Source: an uncultured Oscillospiraceae bacterium (GTDB taxonomy: Bacteria; Bacillota; Clostridia; Oscillospirales; Oscillospiraceae). From it: a stretch of DNA of 42,257 nt. The stretch covers positions 1 to 42,257 of the forward strand of contig CANQDL010000006.1 of NCBI GenBank assembly GCA_947591105.1, given 5' to 3'. The position numbers were made by a program, and so were the translations under genes. Below the pieces are notes generated by a model. The model was not told where the DNA came from. It saw nothing but the letters and a program-made list of their open reading frames with translations, and made no database searches. Positions 1-6,933 of this stretch are shown piece by piece. Positions within the stretch are counted from its first letter, which is position 1, and each line of letters opens with the position of its first letter.

Positions 1-27
1 GCCCCTGCGGGGTGTGAGTCGTCAGAG

Positions 28-105
28 CAAGATTCTACCATGGGCCCAAAATTCGCTCTGCGCTCATTTTTGCCCCACGGAATCTTGTTGGGGAGTGCCT
101 TCCCC
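28..105. other. candidate oriT (nested inverted repeats upstream of mobC)
   Basis: An 8-bp perfect inverted repeat, CAAGATTC at 28-35 and GAATCTTG at 80-87, encloses a second imperfect pair, TGGGCCCAAAA near 40-50 and TTTTTGCCCCA near 68-78. A small GGGGA/TCCCC hairpin follows at 90-105. Nested inverted repeats just upstream of a mobC gene are the usual layout of a MOB-P-type transfer origin. The nick site cannot be named from sequence alone. The rest of 1-290 is GC-rich and shows no convincing gene. Confidence 0.35.
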
Positions 106-290
106 AAACCCTGCTTGTCGTCGTCGCAAGCTCCACATCCCTTGCTTCGCCGCAAGCGGCAAAGCTCGTCCGTTCCGCTGCTCCTCCTCTCCCCATCGCA
201 AACGCTCCGCTGGTTTGCGCTGGGGGCCCCATACCGGCTTGTTTGCTCATTTTTCAAATTCGCTTGTCTCCAAAGGAGATCATTTTGCCC

Positions 291-689
291 ATGCCGAAAA
301 AGTACAACACGCCCCATCGGAGCATGACCGTAAAAACACGTCTTAGCAAAGAGGAATATGCCGCCTTTGAAGAAGTCGCAGCTTTGTGCGGCGTCAGCAA
401 AGCGGCATATATCCGTAAGGCTATCACCGGCGCGCTACTCAAGCCAACTATCGTGATCACGGCGGTGAATGATGAACTTCTGAAAAAACTGGATGATCTC
501 ATCACACAGTACGGCAAGATCGGCGGCAATCTCAACCAGATCGCACGGCGTCTGAACGAGTTCGGCGCGCCCTACACCGACTTGGAGAAGGAAGTCCGGG
601 ACGCGGTCGTTGACCTCGCTATGCTGAAATACGAAGTCTTGGAAAAGGTGGCGGCGACCGTTGGAAACGTTCAAACACATAAGCTCTAA
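291..689 (+). CDS. mobC: MobC-like relaxosome accessory protein
   Basis: A 132-residue protein from the ATG at 291, chosen because AAAGGAG (about 273-279) lies at good distance; an in-frame start at 243 lacks a ribosome site. The N-terminal half resembles a ribbon-helix-helix DNA-binding region (basic start, then SKEEYAAFEEVAALCGVSKAAYIRKAI). The second half holds the MobC-type stretch GGNLNQIARRLNEFG at about residues 83-97. Family members bind oriT beside the relaxase and help open the DNA for nicking. The gene overlaps the following relaxase stump by 29 bp, the usual mobC-relaxase coupling. Because that relaxase is truncated, this MobC could only work with a relaxase supplied elsewhere. 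Confidence 0.8.
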   Translation: MPKKYNTPHRSMTVKTRLSKEEYAAFEEVAALCGVSKAAYIRKAITGALLKPTIVITAVNDELLKKLDDLITQYGKIGGNLNQIARRLNEFGAPYTDLEKEVRDAVVDLAMLKYEVLEKVAATVGNVQTHKL

Positions 690-1086
690 AAACGCCCGGT
701 ACAGCGACGCGGAGAAGTACCTACTGTTTGAGCACGACGAGTTCACCATGAAGCCCATTCTGGATGACAGCGGACGGCTTATTCCAAGAACGAATTACCG
801 CATCGCTACGCTCAACTGCGACGGCCAGGATTTCGCCGTCGCGTGCATGAGGGCCAATCTGCAATATGGCAAGAACCTGGATCGGGGCGACGTGAAAACC
901 CACCACTACATACTCGGCAAGGACGCCATGAAGCGGTGCGCGATCTGCGGCAGAGCGTTTCTCCCCGGTTCCAACCGGGCGAAATATTGCGACGATTGCA
1001 GAGCCATAGCCCAGCGACGGCAAAAGGCGGAGTACGCCAAACGCCGCAGGGCGAATAGTAGAACGATAGAACAGCAAAGTTCTTGA
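661..1086 (+). pseudogene. relaxase N-terminal stump fused in frame to a zinc-ribbon ORF
   Basis: Translation starts at a TTG (661) inside mobC, with AAGGTGG upstream. Residues 1 to about 82 match the start of MOB-P/MobA-type relaxases from gut Firmicutes: TFKHISSKNARY, FEHDEFTMKP, RIATLNCDGQDFAVACMRANLQYGKN and the HHY metal-site motif. At about residue 83, where the relaxase should continue for several hundred residues, the sequence becomes a short basic protein with CAICG and CDDC pairs, a zinc-ribbon look. The latter has its own possible ATG at 928 after AAGGA. The simplest reading is a deletion that removed most of the relaxase and joined two ORFs. The catalytic core is incomplete, so no nicking activity is expected. 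The zinc ribbon may still be made as a 52-residue protein. Confidence 0.7.
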
Positions 1087-1189
1087 ATCTGCAAGGCTTT
1101 CCGGGTGCAAAACCCGGCGGGGTGGCATCCTTGTACCCCCTGCCCACAGATCCAGGCTTTAGACTATATCAGAAAGGAGAGAGCAGAAC

Positions 1190-1216
1190 ATGACAACGTT
1201 CATCCATCACTACTAG
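1190..1216 (+). other. possible 8-codon leader ORF
   Basis: ATG ACA ACG TTC ATC CAT CAC TAC TAG follows a strong AAAGGAG at 1173-1179, and ends 25 bp before the 59-residue ORF. It may be a translational leader, or a remnant start after a deletion. No function can be assigned. Confidence 0.25.
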
Positions 1217-1241
1217 AATAGCGCCACATAGGAGGTAAGAA

Positions 1242-1421
1242 TTGGGTCGTAGGAAAAAGCTTATAAACGACACCAACATCCCGCAGCACGAGATCGAAAA
1301 GCTCGCTCGGTGCTTCCTGCCGGACATCCTCGCGTTTTATGAGAGCGACGAGGGCCAGCGGGAGTTCGCAGCGTGGAAAGCCCAGCGGGAAGAAAGACAC
1401 CTCCAAGACACCAGGGCGTAA
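1242..1421 (+). CDS. 59-residue mobile-element protein, unknown function
   Basis: Starts at TTG 1242, seven bases after GGAGG (1231-1235), and ends at TAA 1419-1421. The 59-residue product is charged and helical-looking: basic start GRRKKLIND, centre HEIEKLARCFLPDILAFYES, then a Glu/Arg-rich tail. From memory, very similar small ORFs sit just upstream of recombinase genes in Firmicutes integrative elements, but their function is unknown to me. Here the next gene is instead an AT-rich ATPase, which suggests cargo replaced or was inserted beside the recombination module. It is too short for most gene finders and has a non-ATG start. Confidence 0.6.
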   Translation: MGRRKKLINDTNIPQHEIEKLARCFLPDILAFYESDEGQREFAAWKAQREERHLQDTRA

Positions 1422-1429
1422 TAACGCCA

Positions 1430-1457
1430 GCGGCGGCAGTCAAGTGACTGCCGCCGC
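1430..1457. repeat. perfect 28-bp palindrome
   Basis: GCGGCGGCAGTCA (1430-1442) is followed by AG and its exact reverse complement (1445-1457). It lies 8 bp after the 59-residue ORF. No T-run follows, so it is not a standard terminator. It sits at the point where composition changes from GC-rich element DNA to the AT-rich ATPase gene. Confidence 0.7.
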
Positions 1458-1502
1458 AATAATGACCAATATGCCAGTTTAATGCTTTAGAAATGTGTTC
1501 CA

Positions 1503-1531
1503 TTGCATCCACAAGCGGTTTGTGGTATTAT
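1503..1531 (+). promoter_or_regulatory. sigma-A promoter of the OLD-like ATPase gene
   Basis: TTGCAT at 1503-1508 and TATTAT at 1526-1531 are separated by 17 bp. The predicted start is about 25 bp before the gene. The cargo gene therefore carries its own promoter. Confidence 0.6.
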
Positions 1532-1563
1532 TGGGAAAACTTTGAAATCAGGAGGCGGATATA

Positions 1564-3078
1564 ATGAACATTCAAGAGACCATTGGTGCATTGCACAATA
1601 TGTATTTGCCTACAAATAGATACAATACATATGGCGACGTCCTCCTGAAAATGAATATTAACGGAATAAGAGGCCTGTCAACTGTTATAAATTTTGATTT
1701 TCCTATAACAGTAATCACAGGGAAAAACGGATCGGGCAAGAGCACAATAGCCCAGTTGGCACTGTGTTGTTATCAATACAAACGGCCAGGAGAAACACAT
1801 CGAAATCCTGAGGATTACTATACGTTAGGCAACTTTTTTATTAGATCAAATCTCGATCCGCATCCGTATGCTGACGATGCCTATTTAAGTTATACATATG
1901 CAACATCATCAGAGGCAGACAATTCCGGGCAATTGTCTTTGGATGGGTTTAATTCTGAGGGCGATTGCCCAGCCAGAACGCGTATTATTAAAAAAGGAAG
2001 CACAAAATGGAGAGGATATTCTGAACGGCCAAATAGAAAGTGTATCTATTTTGGCATGGGCTTCTTTGTGCCCCACCATGAGATGGGTAGCCGGATATAT
2101 TTAGATCCAACAACAAAAATTAGAAACAAGCGAGGCTTTAGTTCTGAAGCTAAGAAAACAGCTGCCCAGATTCTTGGAACGACGTATCAGAGCCTAGAAG
2201 TAGCAACGATAGAGAATCAATCTAAACGAGCTCAAATGGGATTTGCATCTCGGTTCAATGCTACATATTCAGAGAACCATATGGGATGCGGTGAAGGGCG
2301 GCTAATCAGAATGGTTGACGCACTTGAATCAGCTCCAGAGCGTAGCCTTGTTGTCATTGAAGAGCCTGAAACAGCTCTACATCAGGACGCACAGCATCAA
2401 TTGGCCTGTTATTTTTTAGATGTCTGCAAGAGAAAGCGCCATCAACTTATTATCACTACCCATTCACCATCTATTATCGAAGTGATGCCCATGGAGGCGC
2501 GAAAGAAAATAGAGCGCACCGACACGGCAACAACCGTTGAAAACAATCCTACGATTGCAGAAATAGTTGCTCACCTGTCAGATGGCCATCATAAGACTCT
2601 CCTCATTTATGTTGAAGATCGTTTCTCGGAGCAACTACTTATAGAAATTATCAGAAAATATGCAGATGAGTTTTCACAGGCCATTTCAATCGCCGCTGTT
2701 GGGAACAAAGACGATGTTGCAAAGGCTGTAGATTACACTAACCATCACTTGAGGCTACATGCAATCGGCATTAGAGATGAGGAGAAAACTGCGGAGCCCA
2801 CAAAAAGAATCTTTGCCTATCCATCTAACCAAGCGCCAGAGAGTGAGGTTTTTATGGATTCAGGCGTTACTAGGTTTTTCTTAGAGCGGTATAAAATCAA
2901 TTTATCAGAATTTCTAGGAGCTATTGACGACCATCATAACTACCCAGATCGTATAGCACGCCGTTGCAATCTGAAAGAAGATGCTGTCATCTTACAGGGA
3001 ATTCAAGCGTATCTTGACAACCAAAACCCTGAAAGATTTTACCCCTTACTAAACAGCATTAAGAGCCAATGTCCTTAA
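1564..3078 (+). CDS. OLD-like AAA ATPase with TOPRIM-like C-terminal half, probable defence protein
   Basis: A 504-residue protein with AGGAGG about 9 bp before the ATG. Seen in it: a Walker A motif GKNGSGKST at residues 53-61, an ABC-signature-like MGCGEGR near 240, a Walker B/glutamate motif VVIEEPETALH near 262-272, and a switch histidine in ITTHSPSI near 298. The C-terminal third has a TOPRIM-like pattern: an acidic cluster YVEDRFSEQLL near 343 and GIRDEE near 402. This order matches OLD-family and AAA_15/21 ATPases, several of which act in phage defence (OLD, Gabija GajA, PARIS AriA). The TOPRIM acidic residues are imperfect, so nuclease activity is uncertain. No partner gene (helicase, reverse transcriptase or AriB-like) follows. 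The gene is clearly AT-rich beside its neighbours and has its own promoter, both signs of transfer. It lies in a decayed mobilizable element. Confidence 0.75.
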   Translation: MNIQETIGALHNMYLPTNRYNTYGDVLLKMNINGIRGLSTVINFDFPITVITGKNGSGKSTIAQLALCCYQYKRPGETHRNPEDYYTLGNFFIRSNLDPHPYADDAYLSYTYATSSEADNSGQLSLDGFNSEGDCPARTRIIKKGSTKWRGYSERPNRKCIYFGMGFFVPHHEMGSRIYLDPTTKIRNKRGFSSEAKKTAAQILGTTYQSLEVATIENQSKRAQMGFASRFNATYSENHMGCGEGRLIRMVDALESAPERSLVVIEEPETALHQDAQHQLACYFLDVCKRKRHQLIITTHSPSIIEVMPMEARKKIERTDTATTVENNPTIAEIVAHLSDGHHKTLLIYVEDRFSEQLLIEIIRKYADEFSQAISIAAVGNKDDVAKAVDYTNHHLRLHAIGIRDEEKTAEPTKRIFAYPSNQAPESEVFMDSGVTRFFLERYKINLSEFLGAIDDHHNYPDRIARRCNLKEDAVILQGIQAYLDNQNPERFYPLLNSIKSQCP

Positions 3079-3229
3079 AACTTACGATAGAACCGTCAGT
3101 ATTATCTCCTAGAGCTTTTTGATAGGTGCTCATGTCTTTTTCTTCCTCGGTCCCCTTGGCTTCGATTCCGGTCTCTTTCGTACCCCGTTCCTGAAGTACC
3201 TCGCCTCATACGGCTCAAACCAAAACACA

Positions 3230-3287
3230 AGTCCGAACCCATCGCCTACGGGATATGGTCCCACAGGTCTTGGGTTCGGATTATGTT
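3230..3287 (-). terminator. candidate terminator or element-end inverted repeat beside tRNA-Leu
   Basis: Arms AGTCCGAACCC and GGGTTCGGATT pair across a loop of about 34 bases. On the minus strand the structure begins within 10 bases of the tRNA CCA end and is followed by GTGTTTTGG, so it could end tRNA-Leu transcription. It could equally be part of an integration site. The span 3079-3290 otherwise holds no supported gene. Confidence 0.35.
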
Positions 3288-3291
3288 GGTT

Positions 3292-3378
3292 TGGTGCCGG
3301 TGGCGGGGGTCGAACCCGCACGGTGTCGCCACCGCCGGATTTTGAGTCCGGTACGTCTGCCAATTCCATCACACCGGC
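3292..3378 (-). tRNA. tRNA-Leu(CAA), CCA encoded
   Basis: On the minus strand the 87-nt sequence starts GCCGGTGTGATGG and ends CACCGGCACCA. The acceptor arms GCCGGTG and CACCGGC pair fully. The anticodon loop CTCAAAA gives anticodon CAA. A long variable arm (GGTGGCGACACC) and a GGTTCGACCCC T-arm are present, as expected for a class II tRNA. Its 3' end faces the decayed mobile element, a common insertion target. Confidence 0.95.
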
Positions 3379-3380
3379 AT

Positions 3381-3434
3381 GGTGTACGGCGGTCGTACAC
3401 CGGCTATTATACATGGTACCCCGCCGGAAATCAA
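3381..3434 (-). promoter_or_regulatory. tRNA-Leu promoter with leader hairpin
   Basis: On the minus strand TTGATT (3434-3429) and TATAAT (3411-3406) are 17 bp apart. Between promoter and tRNA lies a perfect 8-bp hairpin, GGTGTACG/CGTACACC, at 3381-3401, ending 2 bases before the mature 5' end. Confidence 0.7.
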
Positions 3435-3507
3435 GTGCTTTCCGGTCTGGCGGCGGGCGTGGATCTGCTTGGCCTCCGGGCGCTGCCATATGCGGCGCGG
3501 CATTTGC

Positions 3508-3536
3508 TTGTACTTCTCCGGCCGACATGCTATAAT
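3508..3536 (+). promoter_or_regulatory. uvrB promoter
   Basis: TTGTAC at 3508-3513 and TATAAT at 3531-3536 have 17-bp spacing, with an extended -10 TG at 3528-3529. No LexA-type palindrome is obvious. Confidence 0.75.
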
Positions 3537-3567
3537 TATTCTTCAGCAATCGCAAGGAGGTCATGCC

Positions 3568-5544
3568 ATGGAGAGCCGGCCCTTCAAGGTCGTATCGCCC
3601 TATGAGCCCGCCGGGGATCAGCCAGAGGCCATCGACGCGCTGGCGGCGGGACTGGAAAACGGCATAGAGGAGCAGGTGCTGCTGGGCGTCACCGGCTCCG
3701 GCAAGACCTATACCATGGCCAAGGTCATTGAGCGCATCCAGCGGCCCACCCTGGTGCTGGCCCACAACAAGACCCTGGCCGCCCAGCTGTGCGCGGAGTT
3801 TCGCCAGTTCTTCCCGGACAACGCGGTGGAGTACTTTGTCTCCTACTACGATTACTACCAGCCGGAGGCCTACATCCCCCACACGGACACGTTCATTGAA
3901 AAGGATTCCTCCATCAACGACGAGATCGACCGGCTGCGTCTGTCCGCCACCGCGTCGCTGCTGGAGCGGCGGGACGTGATCGTGGTCAGCTCCGTCTCCT
4001 GCATTTACGGCCTGGGCGAGCCGGACGACTTCGCCGCCATGATGGTCACCCTGCGGGTAGGGATGGAGATCAAGATCGAAGATCTGCTCATGCGCCTGGT
4101 GAACATCCGCTATGAGCGTAACGACGTCGCCTTCGAGCGCAACAAGTTCCGTGTCCGGGGGGACACGGTGGAGATCTGGCCGGCCTACTGGAAGGATACC
4201 GCCATTCGGGTGGAGTTTTTCGGCGACGAGATCGACCGGATCAGCGAGATCAACGCCGTCTCCGGGGCGCCTCTGCGGCGGCTAAACAACATCCCCGTCT
4301 GGCCCGCCACCCACTACGTGACCCCCAAGGAGAAGATGGAGGCGGCCATTGTGGAGATACGCCGGGAGCTTGAGGAACGGGTGGCGTGGTTTGAGCAGAA
4401 CGGCCGGCTTCTGGAGGCCCAGCGCATCCGGCAGCGGACGGAATATGATATTGAGATGATGCAGGAGCTGGGCTACTGCTCCGGCATCGAGAACTACTCC
4501 CGAATCATCTCCGGCCGGGCGCCGGGCAGCGCCCCCATGACGCTGCTGGACTACTTCCCAAAGGATTTTGTGCTGTTTGTGGACGAGAGCCACGTGACCC
4601 TGCCCCAGGTGCGGGCCATGTACAAGGGCGACTTCAGCCGGAAGCAGACGCTGGTGGAGTACGGCTTCCGCCTGCCCTCCGCCTTTGACAACCGGCCGCT
4701 GAAATTCCCGGAATTCACCCAGCGGCTCAACCAGGTCATATACGTGTCCGCCACGCCGGCGGAGTACGAGCGCAGCCGGGCCGGGCAGATCGCCGAGCAG
4801 GTCATCCGGCCCACCGGACTGCTCGACCCGGAGATCATCGTCCGGCCTGTGGAGGGGCAGATTGACGATCTCATCGGCGAGATCAACGGCCGCATCGCCA
4901 AGAACCAGCGCACCCTGGTCACCACGCTGACCGTGAAGATGGCGGAGGATCTGACCGCGTATCTGACCGACGCGGGGATACGCAGCCGGTATCTGCACCA
5001 CAACATCGGCTCCATTGAGCGGATGGAGATCATACGGGATATGCGTTTGGGCCACTTTGACGTGCTGGTGGGAATCAACCTGCTGCGGGAGGGCCTGGAC
5101 TTGCCGGAGGTGTCCCTGGTGGCCATTTTGGACGCGGACAAGGAGGGCTTTCTCCGGTCGGAGACCAGCCTGATCCAGACCGTGGGCCGGGCCGCCCGGA
5201 ACGCGGAGGGCACGGTCATTATGTACGCGGACACGGTGACCCCCTCCATGGACGCCTGCATCCGGGAGACGGAGCGCCGCCGGAAAAAGCAGCAGGCCTA
5301 TAACCAGGCCCACGGCATCGTGCCCCAGACCATCATCAAGAGCGTGAAGGACATGATGGAGATATCTGACGGGGCGGAGGAGGCCAAGGCCGTCACCGCC
5401 GCGGGCATCAAGATGACCGCCGCCGAGCGCAAGGCGGAGATCGAGAAGCTGGAAAAGCAGATGCGCAAGGCCGCCCAGATGCTGGAGTTCGAATATGCCG
5501 CCGTCATCCGCGACCGGCTGGTCAAGCTCCGGGGAGAGAAATAA
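3568..5544 (+). CDS. uvrB: UvrABC excinuclease subunit B
   Basis: A 658-residue protein, the normal UvrB length. The ATG at 3568 follows AAGGAGG (about 3554-3560); longer in-frame starts upstream run across the promoter and tRNA. Domains in order: Walker A GVTGSGKT at residues 40-47; the beta-hairpin region with [12 protein letters not shown] near 93-105; DESH box [12 protein letters not shown] near 336; helicase motifs V and VI ([16 protein letters not shown] and QTVGRAARN); and a C-terminal UVR motif that binds UvrC. UvrB verifies lesions delivered by UvrA and loads UvrC in nucleotide excision repair. It has its own promoter and terminator; no uvrA or uvrC lies nearby. Confidence 0.97.
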   Translation: MESRPFKVVSPYEPAGDQPEAIDALAAGLENGIEEQVLLGVTGSGKTYTMAKVIERIQRPTLVLAHNKTLAAQLCAEFRQFFPDNAVEYFVSYYDYYQPEAYIPHTDTFIEKDSSINDEIDRLRLSATASLLERRDVIVVSSVSCIYGLGEPDDFAAMMVTLRVGMEIKIEDLLMRLVNIRYERNDVAFERNKFRVRGDTVEIWPAYWKDTAIRVEFFGDEIDRISEINAVSGAPLRRLNNIPVWPATHYVTPKEKMEAAIVEIRRELEERVAWFEQNGRLLEAQRIRQRTEYDIEMMQELGYCSGIENYSRIISGRAPGSAPMTLLDYFPKDFVLFVDESHVTLPQVRAMYKGDFSRKQTLVEYGFRLPSAFDNRPLKFPEFTQRLNQVIYVSATPAEYERSRAGQIAEQVIRPTGLLDPEIIVRPVEGQIDDLIGEINGRIAKNQRTLVTTLTVKMAEDLTAYLTDAGIRSRYLHHNIGSIERMEIIRDMRLGHFDVLVGINLLREGLDLPEVSLVAILDADKEGFLRSETSLIQTVGRAARNAEGTVIMYADTVTPSMDACIRETERRRKKQQAYNQAHGIVPQTIIKSVKDMMEISDGAEEAKAVTAAGIKMTAAERKAEIEKLEKQMRKAAQMLEFEYAAVIRDRLVKLRGEK

Positions 5545-5554
5545 CGGCAAAAAG

Positions 5555-5592
5555 CGCCGCCTCCGAAAAAGGAGGCGGCGTATGTTATTTTT
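5555..5592. terminator. bidirectional terminator between uvrB and the diacylglycerol kinase gene
   Basis: A perfect 10-bp stem CGCCGCCTCC/GGAGGCGGCG (5555-5580) has a GAAAAA loop and a T-rich tail ending TTATTTTTT. The other strand has GCTTTTTGCC after the stem, so it can serve both converging genes. Confidence 0.85.
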
Positions 5593-6433
5593 TCGCGCTG
5601 TAAGTGGTGACCCGTTCCAACGGCTCCCCATCCAGGTTGATGGCGCCGGGGCGGTCGAAGCGGACGGATATCTCCCGGCCGAAACGCACGTCGCACTGGG
5701 GCATGTGCTCATGGCTGCCGCTGAGGACTTTCGGCAGCTTCAGCAGCGCCCTGAACCGGCCCAGGCCGAACAGCACCACGCAGCACAGCTCCTGGCCGGT
5801 TCGATCCTGCCGGGGCGCCAGCTTCTGGCCGCCGCCCACGTACCGGCCGTTGAACACGGAGGCCACCCACACCCGGTCGTAGGTCTTGCTCTGGCCGTCC
5901 ACCGTGACGGTGGCGTTTGCCACGTGGTAATCCCGAAACACCAGCCGTAGCGCCAGGGCGATGTAGTTGACCGGCCGGCCCAGCCGGGCCTTCTCCTGCT
6001 CCCCCAGCTCGCACACCTGGCCGTCCAGACCGAAGCTGACGTTGTTCAAAAAGCGCTGGGTGCCATGGACGGTCTTAACTGTGGGAAGGTTTCCTATGTA
6101 TTTATTGAAAAGAACCAGCTGCTCCTGGCTGCCCTCCAGCACGTCCCGGAGAAAGTCGTTGCCCGTGCCCATGCGCCACACGTATACCGGCGCGGCGGGC
6201 ACCCGTCCGTCCAGGGCGTTGATGAGATAGTGCAGCGTGCCGTCCCCGCCGCACACGATGGCCTCGTCCTCCGGGGAGAGGCCCATGAGCAGGGCGGCGG
6301 CGTCCTGCTTGGTCACGTCCGCCAGCACCGGCGTCTGCCCGGGGCGGCGCTGGCCGGCGGCGGCGATCACCCCGTCCAGGCCCTCGGTGCCCTTGCCGTT
6401 GTTCGCAAGGGGATTGTAGAGAATATACACCAT
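5585..6433 (-). CDS. diacylglycerol kinase family lipid kinase
   Basis: A 282-residue protein from ATG 6433, preceded by a modest GAAAGAGAG; upstream extension crosses the promoter. The N-terminal catalytic domain (DAGK_cat) begins VYILYNPLANNGKG and holds the nucleotide-binding CGGDGTLHYLINAL near residues 59-72. MGTGNDFLRDV near 85 and the C-terminal beta-rich lobe ending INLDGEP are typical of YegS/DgkB-type enzymes. These phosphorylate diacylglycerol or related lipids at the membrane surface; DgkB recycles diacylglycerol released by lipoteichoic-acid-type polymer synthesis. The exact substrate is not shown by sequence. It stands alone with its own promoter. Confidence 0.85.
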   Translation of the reverse strand: MVYILYNPLANNGKGTEGLDGVIAAAGQRRPGQTPVLADVTKQDAAALLMGLSPEDEAIVCGGDGTLHYLINALDGRVPAAPVYVWRMGTGNDFLRDVLEGSQEQLVLFNKYIGNLPTVKTVHGTQRFLNNVSFGLDGQVCELGEQEKARLGRPVNYIALALRLVFRDYHVANATVTVDGQSKTYDRVWVASVFNGRYVGGGQKLAPRQDRTGQELCCVVLFGLGRFRALLKLPKVLSGSHEHMPQCDVRFGREISVRFDRPGAINLDGEPLERVTTYSAKK

Positions 6434-6470
6434 GGCGTCTCTCTTTCTCTGTGCCGCTTTATTCCTAAAA

Positions 6471-6499
6471 ATTATACTCCTTCCCGCCCCGTTCGTAAA
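6471..6499 (-). promoter_or_regulatory. promoter of the diacylglycerol kinase gene
   Basis: On the minus strand TTTACG (6499-6494), 17-bp spacer, TATAAT (6476-6471). The -35 is weak, the -10 perfect. Confidence 0.6.
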
Positions 6500-6595
6500 G
6501 CCTCTCTTGCTGTCCGGCTTATGGGACATCTGCCCTGATATCCTATACTTGCCGGGCGGGAGAACGGCCCGGACAAAATAAAGGAGGCCGCGGCG

Positions 6596-6721
6596 ATGCG
6601 GGGATATTTTACGGGAACCGGTTTTTACGGATTGGTGGACGGACGGTATATGCTCTTCTCCAGCGAGTCGGAGTACTATGAGTACATGGAATCGGAAGCG
6701 GATGGGGCGGACGCCTCTTGA
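6596..6721 (+). CDS. 41-residue protein of unknown function
   Basis: ATG 6596 lies 8 bp after AAGGAGG (6581-6587). The product is short and aromatic: MRGYFTGTGFYGLVDGRY, then MLFSSESEYYEYMESEAD. The strong ribosome site, Gly/Tyr-rich start and acidic tail suggest a real small protein rather than chance, but no family can be named. Its stop codon overlaps the -35 box of the next gene. Confidence 0.55.
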   Translation: MRGYFTGTGFYGLVDGRYMLFSSESEYYEYMESEADGADAS

Positions 6722-6746
6722 CAAGAAGAAATTTGACCGTTATAAT
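6718..6746 (+). promoter_or_regulatory. strong promoter of the preQ1-riboswitch transcript
   Basis: Consensus TTGACA at 6718-6723 and TATAAT at 6741-6746 with 17-bp spacing. Transcription would start near 6753, giving a leader of about 180 nt before the transporter gene. A small hairpin AGACGG/CCGTCT (about 6768-6786) lies in the leader. Confidence 0.85.
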
Positions 6747-6830
6747 AAGCAAAGCTAATTTCATAAAGACGGCGTAAGACCGTCTCGCCGGAGCCTCTCA
6801 TGGGGCGTGACGGGGCAGACCAGACCGCCG

Positions 6831-6870
6831 CAGACAGTTCGTGACCATCCTGTCTATAAACAAAACTACG
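6831..6870 (+). promoter_or_regulatory. preQ1-I riboswitch aptamer
   Basis: P1 stem AGACAG (6832-6837) and CTGTCT (6850-6855) encloses a 12-nt loop TTCGTGACCATC. The A-rich tail ATAAACAAAACTA (6856-6868) matches the preQ1-I pattern, in which the tail folds into the P1 minor groove and its 3' end pairs with the loop. It lies upstream of a queuosine-precursor transporter, the expected regulon. The class is known; assignment here is by motif and context. Confidence 0.85.
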
Positions 6871-6885
6871 GCGAGGAGAAGATCA

Positions 6886-6918
6886 CGGGAGAGCGTATCG
6901 CTCTCTCTTTTCTTGTCC
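6886..6918 (+). terminator. riboswitch-controlled intrinsic terminator
   Basis: Stem GAGAGCG (6889-6895) and CGCTCTC (6899-6905) is followed by TCTTTTCTT. It lies between the preQ1 aptamer and the transporter start, so ligand binding probably favours termination. Confidence 0.75.
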
Positions 6919-6933
6919 GGGAAGGAAAATTGA

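Noticed and set aside
3130-3262. Minus-strand reading frame ending in a basic RKRPESKPRGPRKKKT tail next to tRNA-Leu
   Set aside because: It has no ribosome site or clear start, overlaps the inverted repeat, and no family was recognised; could be a decayed element gene but cannot be supported.
4282-5712. A 476-codon open frame antisense to uvrB
   Set aside because: Shadow of the GC-rich uvrB codons; product is His/Gln/Leu-rich without domains.
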